Shown piece after piece: positions 1 to 10,796 of a DNA stretch of 64,000 nt. How positions within the stretch are numbered: position 1 is the stretch's first letter; every line of letters begins with the position of its first letter. The position numbers were made by a program, and so were the translations under genes. Source of the stretch: Cyprinodon diabolis (taxonomy: Eukaryota > Chordata > Actinopteri > Cyprinodontiformes > Cyprinodontidae); assembly GCA_030533445.1 (NCBI GenBank), contig CM060072.1, positions 27,233,766-27,297,765 on the forward strand, written 5' to 3'. The notes under the pieces are model-generated. The model saw only the letters and a list, made by a program, of their open reading frames with translations, was not told the DNA's origin and did no database searches.

Positions 1-660
1 AGTACACAAAAGTATATCATGTAAAATTTTAATAATGACAGAAAACAGGTAAACCCTGCAGAAAAAAATGTATATGCTTAATATTAATATCCCCTTTAAT
101 CTGGAATTCTGTTATGACATTTTTTTGATCAAGCACTGTACACTTTATAAGTACAGTGTAATAAAGAAATAAAACCAAAAATGACCACAATCATTTGAAA
201 ATATAAAACCTAAAAATTAGCTCCTGGAGGCACAGTATGGATTGTACTTCCGGGACAGAACAGGTGGAGCTTTAAAACAGAAATGATGCAGAGACATTCC
301 TTCTCTCAGCAAAGTCAGGGTTCCTCTAGGATTTTTAGCCTTGGTGGTTGGCTATGTCTCTAAAATCCAATATATGTTAACCTAACTTAATGAAATCATG
401 TGCTTTTAAACATTGCCTGAATCAACACTGCATACGTCCAATTTTAAGTCACATGTGAGGATATGGGCTTATACCATTTTGCAAACAGAGTGGGCAACAG
501 CCAGGTGGAATTTGGTTTTGTTTCTGTTTTGGTTCTGTTCTGTGTTCATTTCTTTTTTGGGTTGAATAAAACTTAAAGTTTGAATAAAGTATAACAACAA
601 AGTAAGAATACCTCTTTTGTTAATTAGAAAGATATTAGGCTTCTCATAAAAAGACTAATT

Positions 661-1260
661 TGGCCACACTGTGGCTCTCCCTTTCTTATACCTCATCCAA
701 AATACTTACTATAGGCCTAGACTGCTGGAGGACATAGGGACCTCTTTTCATCATTTTGTCTCTTTTCTCCCATTCTGCAGTATTTGTTAGTTTAATCTCT
801 AATGTTATGCTCTCTGCTTTTTCTCATAGCAGGTTCATCTGGTCTGTTCCTGTTTGGCTGTGACTCCATCCTGGAGAGAAATATCAGCTGTGCTGCTGCC
901 ATCAACATCTTCGTTTATAGATGTTGGAGCTTGGCCTGCTTTTCAGTGTACTCCTGTTTCTCAGACTGTGACTAACTGGATGCGCCCTCCTTCATCCTCT
1001 GACATGGGAGCCGGCTCGGAGCTAGTTTGCCTGGTTGTGCGTTTCCTGGATGGGGCCGCCTGTGCAGCTGGTTGACAGTTGCCTTTTGTATCTTTTCTAT
1101 GTCTGCTTCTGTCTCCTTGAACCCTTGTCGACCTTAGCAGATGGCTGCTCACACCAGGCATCGTACTGGTAATCTGTGATACCGAGCATTTGCCCGGTGG
1201 GCCGGTCCTAAAATCATACCGTCCCCAACACTTACTCTCTGGCTGAAGCATCTACCTGTG
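661..1260. repeat. dispersed fish repeat remnant, class unassigned
   Basis: This stretch is clearly more GC-rich than its surroundings. It contains phrases I associate from memory with a high-copy teleost interspersed repeat, such as CCTCATCCAAAATACTTACT near 690 and GGTGGGCCGGTCC near 1196-1208. A 96-codon minus-strand open frame (961-1251) and a 73-codon plus-strand frame (854-1075) overlap each other in it and resemble no protein I know. I cannot name the family and saw no terminal repeats. The edges are approximate. Confidence 0.4.
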
Positions 1261-1539
1261 ACAGTAAATAACTCAAGGAGCTCAAGAAATAATACAATGT
1301 TAACTACCTAAATGATGCATGGAGTATATATAGCCCTTCCTTGTCATGCACATCCTTGTGATGGTTGTGTAATTTTCTATTTCTTTAAACTGTAAAATCC
1401 TTGCAACAAACTAAATTATAATAAAAATTCTTTAAACCAAACTACAATGTTGCTCTTATATTTGGCGAATTTATTTTCAAATATTTTGCAAAAATATGTA
1501 CGTTACATGATGGGGTTTTGAATCTAAAGGCTAACGTTT

Positions 1540-1885
1540 CCTGTCTTAGGTGCAGGGGTGTCCATAAGTGGGCCAGTGTAGATGGAAAAATCCCAGGGCC
1601 GAAAATCATTCCAAGTCCCAGCCTGGCTTACACTGAGCCTGGTTCTGGTTCTACTAGAGGTTACTACCTGTTAAAAGGGAGTTTTCCTCTCTACTGTCGC
1701 TGCAAGCATACTTAGTGTGAGAGGTTGCTGAAGAGTCAATGAGTTGATGAAATCAGCTGGTTTTCCTTAGATAGAAAACTTTGAGCCAATCTGACCGGAT
1801 GAGCTGGTTAAATTGACTCTGTAAAATGACCTGAAATTACATGTATTGTGAAGTGGAAAGATAAATAAAATGAATTGAATTGAGT
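1540..1885 (+). repeat. retroposon-like dispersed repeat with GAATT-type tail
   Basis: The end of a common teleost repeat is recognisable by memory. The motif CTGTTAAAAGGGAGTTTTCC lies near 1669, followed by CACTGTCGCTGCA-like text, TTAGATAGAAAACTTTGAGC near 1769, and a short-repeat tail of ATAAATAAAATGAATTGAAT type ending near 1885. A simple-repeat 3' tail is typical of non-LTR retroposons, but I cannot assign the clade. It may be the distal part of the same insertion as 661-1260, with AT-rich DNA (1261-1539) between them. The copy is diverged and non-coding. Confidence 0.5.
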
Positions 1886-3083
1886 GAAATGCAAAACGAT
1901 TTATTAACATACAAAACATTGCCAACTTAAGCTTAAATAAGAGGTCAGAGATAATAAATAGAGATCAGCTTGGGAGCCAAAAGAATTTATGTAAACAAGC
2001 CAAATTTTGCCTCCCTGCCTAGTGGCAAAAGGTTACACGGCATTGCTCCAAAAAGATGGTGCTAAGATCTTTCAGCCTGACATATTTTAGGGAATGTTAT
2101 ATTTCAATCTCCAGATGCTGCAGAGGCATCACTGGATTTGAAGGTTGAATCCAGCTAAAGTTGTTTCTATGACATTTAAAAAATTGTTCACCTTTTTGTG
2201 TTAATTATGTGATAAAAAGGAAGCAGCGTAAATGTGTCTGCAAAGCAAAATTGCTAAATATCTAAAGACTTTCTTGTACGGTGCTGTCTGTTGACTGAAA
2301 ATAGCTCTTTATTCTGTTTTTAAAAATAAAACTGAACCAACTGTTGAGAACTTCCCGCTGTTTTTGGTAACTATTCAACTTTGCTGACATGCACGCGATA
2401 ATAAACAGATCCATCTTGAAAGCAAATCAGTTCTATTAGTGATAATCTTGGATATTGACACGCTGGCATGCTGAGAACTTTAAATAAAAATCAGGCTTCT
2501 TTAGGAGGATTCATTTGTGTGGAGAGGAACAAAAGCAGTCACTTACTTAATAAATATCCCATCTCACCCACCCTGTCATCATGACACTTCATCTCCCTGC
2601 TAAAACATGCATGAAACATTGTTTGAGTTCTATGGAGGGAATATAGCTTCATTATTTTTAGAAGTAGAAAATATTTTTCGTAAATACAGATAAAAAGAAA
2701 AAACAGAAATGACACATTGAAAAACTCCTTAATCAGAAGAAAAAAAAAACATTTACATTTACAGAATTTAGAATTTCTAAATAACATTTTTTTTTAATTT
2801 CTTTTATTCAGATTTAGCTTTAAGAATTTCATTCTTTGGAGTGAAGAGCAAAGGTACATTTCTATTGGTTTAAACACACATTAGCAAAAATGTGATCAAT
2901 GTGAGCCTCAAGAGCGAGCGTTTGTACTCGGGCTACAGCAAAGCAAATGTGATATCTAAAACTCCATCTGAAAAATGGAGATTCGAAGAAAATAAAAAAA
3001 TAAACAATCTAAGAAAGCAGCAAAGTCTATCGCATCTTGTTAGGAATCCACTTTGTGTGAGTTGTTTGTGTGTTTTTTTTTCT

Positions 3084-3766
3084 CTCCACCACCAGGTGGT
3101 GCCCCGTCCTCGTTGGGCCTCCCTGCACACCTCGTTGGATCATTATCTGGAGGAGTATTTGAACAGTGGGCTGTCACTACCTTGACGCCAGAGTGTTTGC
3201 CAATTTTGGGTACTCTAGCCAAGCTGAGTTTAGCTGAGTGTAACCTGAGCCTTTGTTTCTCTGAGTCTAACATTGTTTTTGTCTTTGCTTTTCGGCAGGA
3301 AGCCTTCCTGTGTAACTGGAAGCCTGGCCTTTTCCCACTGGAAGGATTAACTGAGTTCACACTGAGCAGGGGAAAACACCCACATGTGCCGTTCAAGTCC
3401 CTTTCGGAAATCCAAGTGATTGTCCGCTCCATTGCTCCTCCGAGTCCAATGAATGTTTACCTGTCCGCTCTCCAACGAGTTCCCTCTTCTCTGGATAAAC
3501 CCACACAGACTGGATTCAAGGATTAACAAGAACTCCTCAAACGTGAGTCCCGCTCCAACAGTATTCTAGCCTCAGTCAATTTTCCTACGGTCCCTGAGCT
3601 GATCACTGTGATCTCCCCTACAGACTTTCCAGTTCCGGTTCACCAGTTCAAAGAGTTCCAGATCCAACTCCTGTACTCGTTTCCTCAATAAACCTGTTTA
3701 ACTTTTCCCCTGGTTCTCTGAGTGGTTCTCTGCATGTGGGTCAGATCTCTTAAAACAATCATGACA
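3084..3766 (+). mobile_element. solo or truncated LTR remnant
   Basis: The segment has the features of a retrotransposon LTR read on the plus strand. A CCTCAATAAACCTG polyadenylation-type signal (AATAAA near 3687) is followed about 75 bp later by a terminal CATGACA ending at 3766, the usual CA-terminated 3' LTR edge. Upstream text (GGAGTATTTGAACAGTGGGC near 3152) resembles the promoter region of fish Ty3/Gypsy-like LTRs known to me from memory. No reverse transcriptase, integrase or second LTR is in the window, so it is a solo or 5'-truncated LTR. The left edge is uncertain: I placed it at the start of the GC-rich part, after a T-tract. The 157-codon open frame inside (3053-3526) is non-canonical in start and overlapped by minus-strand frames, so I do not call it a gene. 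Confidence 0.5.
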
Positions 3767-3878
3767 GATTTATCGTTTTTATTTCGATATCTTTCAAAGT
3801 TTCTTTTCTGGATTGCATTATTTTTCAAAGAGCCATTTGAAGCAACAATAACAACCAGTTTGTATTGAATGGTCTAGA

Positions 3879-3955
3879 TCAGGGGTGGCAAACTGGTTCC
3901 AGAAAGGGCCGTGTGGCTGCAGGATGACTGGAGTCTGGTGTGCTATTGTTAACTG
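3879..3955 (+). mobile_element. hAT-like DNA transposon end fragment
   Basis: The stretch begins with CAGGGGTGGCAAACTGG at 3880. This matches the CAGGGGTG-type terminal inverted repeat of hAT-superfamily elements, and it is followed by GTTCCAGAAAGGGCCG and TGTGGCTGCAGG, as in abundant fish non-autonomous hAT copies (memory, no search run). No matching opposite end was found nearby, so it is a fragment. It lies in the neuroligin intron, about 30 bp past the splice donor. Confidence 0.5.
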
Positions 3956-3984
3956 AAGAGGTAAAACATATATTATATTCTTAC

Positions 3985-4170
3985 CCTCTGAGTGGTGGGA
4001 CAGGGTCAGCAGACTGACGCACGAAGCTCCAATCCCAGATCCGAAGACTGTAACGCGGCCCGGATCTCCTCCGAAGTAGCCAATGTTTTTACTTATCCAC
4101 CGCAGGGCCTGAATCTGATCCAGGATGCCATAGTTTCCCTTTGCTGCTTGGTCACCAGTGCTGAGGAAAC
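3985..4170 (-). CDS. nlgn3: neuroligin exon (186 bp), nucleophile-elbow segment; nlgn3-like
   Basis: Neuroligins are single-pass postsynaptic adhesion proteins whose extracellular cholinesterase-like domain binds presynaptic neurexins. The exon reads on the minus strand from TTTTCTCCAG|G to GAGG|GTAAGA and is 62 codons long, phase 1 at both ends. Its start completes a glycine codon begun by the exon at 7187-7336 ([16 protein letters not shown]). Visible motifs are [26 protein letters not shown] and FGSGIGASC. In active esterases the elbow is GESAG; here the serine is replaced, as in all neuroligins, so no catalysis is expected. [20 protein letters not shown] matches NLGN3; from memory NLGN1, NLGN2 and NLGN4 have GAG rather than GIG here. 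It is open with no damage. The paralog call (3a or 3b in teleosts) is less sure than the family call. Confidence 0.88.
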
Positions 4171-5046
4171 CTGGAGAAAACAGAGAAGCAACACATCTAA
4201 TGCTTAGGTTAGGTCTATGTGCACTATAGAGGAGTTGCATCCTAATCCAAGGCTGCTGCCCAGCAGGGAGCCTGAGAGAACAGAAACAGATTCCCCCTCA
4301 GGTGTAAATGCGACTTTGTTCTCTCCTGCTGTGTCTCCCTTTTTTGAGTCTCTTTTCTCAGATCGGTCACTTTATTTCATCCCACGTGCATGAATGGTGT
4401 TAAACTCAGAGCCTCTCTCCATCCTGTCAGGTACTCTCCCATCTAGCTGCATTTAAAATCCCCTGAATGGTTAACAGAAGCACTGACCTTGTAAATGATC
4501 AGAAATGCTGCAGCATTTATCATCTAAAGCATTTTCACTCTCAAGAAGAATAAAGGTTGATAATCTTGTACTGATAAGATAAATCTCTCTGGAAAAAAAA
4601 AAAAAACAACTGCAACAAGGAGTTTAGGCAGAGAGAATTGATGAGCATTTGCATTTTTATTCCTCTAAAGAAATAACACAGACTCCTTCAGTGGTGCATA
4701 GACCTAACATGATTTTCACGTATATTTGAGCTGTTTTTGTTCTATAGTGATAAAAAGATCCACTAATGGCAGGTAATGCTGTCAGAGCAAAGCTTTGCAA
4801 ACTGTGGTTCATAAGGCGATGATGCAAAGCTGTTATGATGCTTAAAGAACAACACATTAAATATTATGTAGGTATTTACTTATTGCTTATTTGGTGGAAT
4901 TATTTTAACAAGTAAAACAAATATTAGCTGGTTAATTGGTCAGGTTATCTGTTAGATAAGACTGTGTCTTTCACTGATCAAATCTTATAAACAGAATTTT
5001 GAGCATCTTTTTCATGTTTTCCCCAATAAGCTGGTTAAGGTTAAGA

Positions 5047-5116
5047 GCTAGAAATGCTTCCAAACAGCAAACATACATTTACTTCTAAGTGGAGAAAAAT
5101 GAGAGGAAGCCATTTT
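5047..5116 (+). repeat. intronic direct repeat, copy 1 (70 bp)
   Basis: It begins GCTAGAAATGCTTCC and ends AGGAAGCCATTTT. It matches 5693-5758, 646 bp away in the same orientation, except for two substitutions and a 4-bp insertion (TTTACTTCTAAG against TTTCTAAG). Confidence 0.85.
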
Positions 5117-5692
5117 TTAGCCAGCTGACACGACCAGTTTTGCAGGTTAGCCTGATTATATAGCAAATGCAAAAAAAAAATGTATTTGAGTGCCTAACAT
5201 TAATGTGTTTGTCTATGTTTTGTTTTTCTCCCCCCAAAAACACATACCAAACTGCACTGTAAAAAAGTTTAATAATTTATTTTCTGAGAAAATAAATGCA
5301 TTTAAATTCTTCCTGTTTTAGCACTCATCTGTGGGGGTTCCATCCTGGAAATGGTGCTACTTAAGGGAGCTAACTTTTTCAGCTTTGTATTTATACATAA
5401 ATATAGTCTTTTCGAGTTTTACTTTTGCCTTCTTTGTAACCTTATAAAATAAAATGCATAATCTAAAGAAATAATCAACTCAAATGCAGATACACACGGT
5501 GTAATCATATTTTCCTGGACTGGTCTGTGCATGTCCGATGATGAGATCAGACAAGCACTTTAATGGAGAAAATGTAAAAAGATTAATATTGTCTCAGAAA
5601 AGTCCTGATATATTTTTACATGTAGTTAAGTAATCATTGGTGATTTAAGGATATAAATGAGTACTTTTCCTTTCATAATTATACTGTTTATG

Positions 5693-5758
5693 GCTAGAAA
5701 TACTTCCAAACAGCCAACATACATTTCTAAGTGGAGAAAAATGAGAGGAAGCCATTTT
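5693..5758 (+). repeat. intronic direct repeat, copy 2 (66 bp)
   Basis: This is the second copy of the repeat at 5047-5116. It begins GCTAGAAATACTTCC and shares the 3' part TGGAGAAAAATGAGAGGAAG exactly. The flanks of the two copies differ. No third copy was seen in 1-10,440. Confidence 0.85.
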
Positions 5759-6660
5759 GGATAAATATCTGCTTGCACATGCACAAATAACAGCTTCTAC
5801 AACCTATTTCTAAGATGAACTCAGAATAACAATTTTATTTAAATCATCACAATATATTGGTCTTTTGCATATTAGCTACATTAGGCCATTATGTTAACGG
5901 TAAGTCTTAAACAATGCTGCATTCAGGGCTGATTTCAAGGCGGATTTTCTTTAAGAAAACCTTAACTTAAGGTTATCATGCTTAGTTACCTTTAACAATT
6001 TTCATAAAATAAACATGCAGGTATAAATACCTGTTTTATTACTGAGTTATGTGTTTGTAAATATTGGTGTTAAAGCTGTTTTTTTTAGTTTTTAGTTTTA
6101 CAAATTCTTATTATGTTGAATGTCATTTTTTAGTTATAAATACATTGTTACAGTGTAATACGTTCATTTTCTCCTGTTGAAATCATTTTCATCACTGAGT
6201 TTTGGGCCTTTCAGAGAGGAGAAGGTTTGTGCTTCATTTGCGGCGGGTTTCACAGAGGATTGGCACTCACTCGTGTTGTCAGCTGCGAATATGCATCTAA
6301 ATCATGCTAACAAGCAAGAGTTAGTCTTAGCTCTGTTAGTTAGGAGAAGAAGATAGGCAGTTCTGGCTTATGAAAGACTTCTGATTACATAACAATAGTT
6401 TCCAGGACTAGTTTTGGTTCAGTAAAAGTCAGTTTGAGAGTTTTCTGGTGAGAATTGGACCAATGCTCTCAATGATCAAAACACACCGTACACAGTACCA
6501 GCTACTCCTCTTTTTTGCTCTTTGATCTCCTGCCTTATGAAACGGTTTGTATAGGCTGTGCGTCTGCAGTCCTGCCTGAAAGACCAATTATATTTCTTTC
6601 ATAATAGATCATAAAAACTTTTTTTTTACAACAAATATCATTTATTAAATGATGCAGATC

Positions 6661-6750
6661 TCTGCTCAGGTCCCCCTTGAAAATAAGATCCAGATTTCAA
6701 TGGGGTTTACTTGGTTAAATAAAGGAAATAAAAAAAATAAATAAATAAAT
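6661..6750 (+). mobile_element. retroposon 3'-tail fragment
   Basis: CAGGTCCCCCTTGAAAATAA is followed by TTTCAATGGGGTTTACTTGG, TTAAATAAAGG and a run of AAATA/AATA repeats to 6750. This is the 3' end of a common fish non-LTR element or a SINE sharing its tail, known to me from memory. Only about 90 bp is recognisable. I found no clear target-site duplication. Confidence 0.5.
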
Positions 6751-7186
6751 GTCACTTGTTTAAATGAAATCAATGATTTCAAGGCAAGAGAAGTGATATT
6801 TTATTTCTATGTTTATTACAATTTTATTGCTCTAGTTAATGTTCATTTTGACCATTAGGCCCGTTAGGCGACGTTGGTTCCCTGATCTTATCTAGAAATG
6901 GGGTTTTCAAATCAAACCCTGCTTAGGTCCCTTTTCAACTGTGGACTGGCCAGTTTTCACATATATGGAGCTATTTTTTTCCCATTATTGGTGTGAGCAA
7001 AAACTTAAATGTGAAAAAACAGTAAAGTTACTGTTAAAATATTTTTTTTGATGAGGCAGCATTGGTATGGTTTCATTTCTGGATTGCCTTTTATTTCTTA
7101 ATTTTCATTAAACTAGTTTAAAAGTTTTTTTTTTTCCATTAATAAAGGAACAAGATACACTCCAAACACACACTCTGTATCATCAC

Positions 7187-7336
7187 CTAATATTCCGATC
7201 CTGTAGTTGAGTGTGACGACAACGACGTTCCCATAACTGGCCAGAATGCTGCCATCCATCATGTTCCCAGTGCCCTCCATATAGGAGCCTCCGTGGATGT
7301 AAACCATCACAGGTCGGGCTTCCGAATCCCTTATAT
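7187..7336 (-). CDS. nlgn3: neuroligin exon (150 bp), [11 protein letters not shown] segment; nlgn3-like
   Basis: The exon reads on the minus strand from GTGTGTTGCAG|AT to ATTAG|GTGATG. It is 50 codons long, phase 1 at both ends, and ends in the first base of the glycine codon completed by the exon at 3985-4170. The protein starts (D)[18 protein letters not shown] and continues [19 protein letters not shown] and [16 protein letters not shown] is the oxyanion-hole motif of the alpha/beta-hydrolase fold, kept structurally in neuroligins. [14 protein letters not shown] is closest to NLGN3. The exon is intact. The preceding exon must supply the G of the first codon, and I could not find it between 7337 and 10,440. 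A short alternatively spliced exon (splice site A) could be hidden there. Confidence 0.88.
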
Positions 7337-7992
7337 CTGCAACACACACGCACAACCTGAGCAAAGAGGTGAAGGTACAACAGCATTGAAGTGGAGAATT
7401 AATGGAGAAGTGTTGCTGAAACTTTATATCACATTGCCCGGTATGAGGTATGAGAGAGGTCTGCTAAGAAAATGTGCTTGGAAGCGAGCCAGAGCGGTAG
7501 GCCTGAGCTATAAAAGCTGTAATGACAATCAAAACATGCCCTGTAAATACACTCTGACAAGAGTTATGAATCTAATCAATGGTTCTTGATGGAATATGGA
7601 GGTGTCGCCCAAAGCAAACTTGCACATACAATTCATCAAACATATTCTGTATCAGATGTAAAGAGGAGAAAAGGTTTGACCCAAGCAATGAGAAACACAT
7701 AGTATCAATATATAATATGCACATGCAGACATAAAAATCGATCTTTTTCTATTGTGTATTTGAACTCAGAAGCACGAGTTTACATTAAACTTCTGGTCTT
7801 TACTTTTTTTTTTTTAAAGCAAATTAGTTTTTTAGAGAGACTTTTAAGAGAGATGAGCAGATAGTTCAGTCTGTGGAACAACAGAGACGGTGCACTTACT
7901 GAGACGACTGCAACATTTCCTAATTGAGGACAGGGGATGCACTAATAGAAAGCCTACAGCATTACAAATCAGATGACCTTATTTCATGTCAC

Positions 7993-8231
7993 TCAAAGAA
8001 AGAAAAAAAAACAACAACAGTCGTCTGGAAAAGGTAAAAAAAGAAGAAGAAAAAAAAAGATTTGAGCAAGAAGAATCCATGCATCAAAACTTTGAGCTCT
8101 TAGAGAAATACCTTCAGATATATGAATCTCAGCGTTTGAGAAAGCCGCCCCCCTTTTCTTGTGCTGGCTCCCTGGGATTCAGAAAGGAGGGGAAAAAAAG
8201 AGGTAAAAAATTCAAAAAAAAAAAAATCATG
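7993..8231 (+). repeat. purine-rich low-complexity stretch
   Basis: A-rich and AAG/GAA-rich runs (AAAGAAGAAGAAAAAAAAAG near 8039, GAGGGGAAAAAAAGAGG near 8188) alternate with ordinary sequence. A 90-codon lysine-rich frame across it is a composition artefact. Confidence 0.5.
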
Positions 8232-8794
8232 GTAGTTTTGAATGTGCCTCTTCTTTAATGTATAGCGCTCCGATCAAAGAGGCAGCATGAGGAGGAGAGA
8301 GCCAGGATCTATTTTTGGTGGAGGAACAGGAGACTGTTAAAGGAAAAAAAACAACCTGCTTCTTAAAACAAGAAAAGGTTTGTTCGCTCATAAAAAAGTA
8401 CCCCCGAATCGCTATGTCTGTCACACCATATCTTTTAAATTTTTGAAATCATTAAATCTGTTATAGATTGTACTGATGCATAAAGGTACGGATTTCATTC
8501 ATGCTTTTTCAGGCGTTCTTTGTGATTTTGTTGCGGCCGGTTAACAAGTTAAATACTCAAATACATTTAAAATGATGAATTACCAAATGTTATGTTATTT
8601 TAGATAAATAATCTATTCAAAATGTTATATAATTAACTTAAATATAGAGTGATCACATATTTTTTTTGGGGTCACAAGTCAGTTGCATTGTTATTTCTTG
8701 GGGTCCAAGGCTGACCTCAGTGGGAACCCCGACTGTTTATTTTAAACAGGCAACTTCTAGCCATTTTTTTAAAGCTTTTCTGAAGGTCATCAGA

Positions 8795-8945
8795 GCTGAC
8801 CTTCACACCATGCAGGGCCTTTTTCAGTCATAGCATTTCTGCAGACCCTACACATTCTGGACACAAGCTGTTACCTTCACGCTGGCAGTACAGAGTGCTG
8901 TCTGCAAACAACAGCCACTAGAGGACAGTTTCTTCCTCCCAGTCT
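8795..8945 (+). mobile_element. LINE reverse-transcriptase C-terminal remnant (L2/Rex1-like)
   Basis: Read on the plus strand the segment contains CTGACCTTCACACC, ATGCAGGGCCT, CAGACCCTACACATTCTGG, CTTCACGCTGGCAGTACAGA and GGACAGTTTCTTCCTCCCAG. In order these parallel the 3' end of the reverse-transcriptase ORF of fish L2/Rex1-type LINEs (the DPTH-P-G-H, PSGRRYRA and DSFFP regions), as I know it from memory. Several frameshifts and a stop break it. It is a dead fragment with no remaining domain. Confidence 0.5.
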
Positions 8946-10440
8946 AATAGACAAGATGAAAACCTCACAGCTGCCCTTCTATGAAACAAAAAGAGTTTAT
9001 TTCCAGCTTCACGGCCTCCCGACCTTTTCTTTTTTAACATATTTAAATGGCATAGTTTAACATTCTCCTGGGCCTTCTTCATGTGGGGATGATTGGCTCC
9101 CACTGAGGTTTGCATTTAAAGGTCGGGGCTCACCTAACTACTTTATTCAGACCTGAGAGGCTTCAGAGATTAAGCACAGATCCATAAAGGCGACGCCCAG
9201 CCTGCAAGGGTACAACTTTCCTTAGGCTTTAGTTCTTTCTTGTTCTATCTTTTATCTGCAGCCTAGATCTCCATTTTAATTTTAATGATTTCTGGAATGT
9301 TCTCTTAACACTTTTACAAACATTCACCATAAATGTTTAGAAAACATTTTCATAACAACTTGAGTACAGTAGCTTTTAAAAATATTTCATAAACCTCAAT
9401 ATAAATGAAGGGTGTTTCTGTGTAAAATCTTAGTTGAAAGCTTCCATCTCCAGCACGCATCTGCATGTGAGTTAAATCATTTTAAATGAAATCCCTTTGC
9501 CAAGTTAGCAATTATATTGTTAATACACCAACATTTCTTCTGTGCTTAGGGAATCAGGCCACAGGAAGAAAAAATGTACTTCAGTTCTAATTTTACTTCC
9601 ATCTGATTTCTTTACATACTAGACTGCAAAAAAAAGATTCAGAAATAGCTAAAGATTTACTGTAGTAATTATAACAATAATAACAATAGGCATTTTCTTT
9701 AGACAACAATCGGAAGGCTGCGAACTAGAACTAATAGAAGGGGGGGGACAACCATCAACTCATATGAGACGACTTTATTAGTTAATGTATATGGACCAGA
9801 CCCTTAGCATAGATTTAAACAGGATGCAGCCCAGAGGACATCTGAAGGGCAGAAAGAAAACAAAGTTTTCCTTTGCATCGTTTAGATAAGTTTAATCTCT
9901 CTAAGCATCCCGTTTATGCCTTTACTGATTGTCTCCCCCTAGTGGTCTGGAGCTTGTGCATTTTAACGCACTGGTTTGCAGTTATTCTTCCTAATTGCAG
10001 AATTTTTCCTTTGCATGTGTTTTGTGTGTTTACTGATCCACTGGAAAGTCTGATCTAAAAATAAGTAAATATTTGTTAGAATAAGTGTATTGGACCTTAA
10101 TTGGAGCAGGTAAATACAACGAAAGTGGAATGAGGATTTCTGTACTTTTAACAACATAATAAATAATAAGATATCATCCACTTGAAATAAGATAAGGGAG
10201 TTTTTTTTTTCTTCTTATTTTTAAACATAAATTAGCTTATTCAATTGGTAATTTTTTAATTACTAAAAACATAAATATGAAATACACTTATTTAAAGAAA
10301 ATATTACTTACTTATATATATTTTTTTACAGTGTTATTGTGTTAGTGCTGTATTTGCCCTTTGCTAGTCTAATTTCTTTTGAATATCTTTATGATATGAC
10401 ATTTACGAAGCCTTTGCAACTAATAGCCACCGTAGTAATT
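8946..10440. other. AT-rich single-copy DNA, no recognised feature
   Basis: I find no coding, RNA or clear mobile-element signal. A G-run (GGGGGGG near 9740) and short homopolymer tracts occur. The sequence ends GTAGTAATT directly before the first array unit at 10,441. Confidence 0.6.
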
Positions 10441-10633
10441 AGGCCCGAGCAGCAAAGCGCTGCGAAGGCCTATTGTATTTCGAAAGTTTCTTATTATTAT
10501 TATTATTATTATTATTAGGCCCGAGCAGCAAAGCGCTGCGAAGGCCTATTGTATTTCGAAAGTTTCTTATTATTATTATTATTAGGCCCGAGCAGCAAAG
10601 CGCTGCGAAGGCCTATTGTATTTCGAAAGTTTC

Positions 10634-10672
<39 letters not shown>

Positions 10673-10796
10673 GGCCCGAGCAGCAAAGTGCTGCGAAGGC
10701 CTATTGTATTTCGAAAGTTTCTTATTATTAGGCCCGAGCAGCAAAGTGCTGCGAAGGCCTATTGTATTTCGAAAGTTTCTTATTATTATTATTATT
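10441..10796 (+). repeat. five GC-hairpin modules with (ATT)n spacers, unit 1
   Basis: Modules start at 10,441, 10,517, 10,584, 10,672 and 10,730. Each is exactly 52 bp followed by 8, 5, 12, 2 and 5 ATT triplets. The module opens AGGCCCGAGCAGC and contains AAAGCGCTGCGAAGGCCT. AGGCC pairs with GGCCT and, nested inside, GCAGC pairs with GCTGC, giving a GC-rich hairpin. The last two modules have AAAGTGCTGC instead of AAAGCGCTGC, a CpG-to-TpG change. It does not code: reading frames through it are poly-Ile, poly-Leu or poly-Tyr from the ATT runs. Confidence 0.9.

Larger units (their letters stand above)
1..3984 (-). other. neuroligin intron (partial), 3' of the 186-bp exon
   Basis: The donor GTAAGA, read on the minus strand, begins at 3984, directly after the exon that ends at 3985. 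The large exon that follows this one in vertebrate neuroligins (several hundred bp) would show as a long minus-strand open frame, and none is present down to base 1, so the intron runs off the left edge. The DNA is AT-rich. It holds dispersed-repeat remnants at 661-1260 and 1540-1885, an LTR remnant at 3084-3766 and a hAT-like end at 3879-3955. I see nothing recognisable in 1-660 or 1886-3083. That it is intron is an inference from the exon structure. Confidence 0.75.
4171..7186 (-). other. neuroligin intron (3,016 bp) between the two visible exons
   Basis: The intron starts with GTGATG at 7186 and ends with TTCTCTGTTTTCTCCAG at 4171 (minus strand). It is AT-rich and holds a local 70-bp direct duplication (5047-5116 and 5693-5758) and a retroposon-like tail at 6661-6750. 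I recognise nothing else in it. The short open frame at 4657-4857 looks accidental. Confidence 0.85.

Noticed and set aside
961..1251. 96-codon minus-strand frame rich in Arg and Ser
   Set aside because: It lies in a dispersed repeat remnant, overlaps a plus-strand frame and shows no domain.
3053..3526. 157-codon plus-strand frame
   Set aside because: It coincides with the LTR remnant and is overlapped by a 130-codon minus-strand frame. I treated it as repeat sequence.
7986..8258. 90-codon Lys/Glu-rich frame
   Set aside because: It is a translation of a purine-rich low-complexity stretch with no conserved domain.
10441..10796. Regularly spaced palindromic modules resembling a CRISPR array
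   Set aside because: The spacers are only ATT triplets of varying number, the genome is vertebrate and there are no cas genes.
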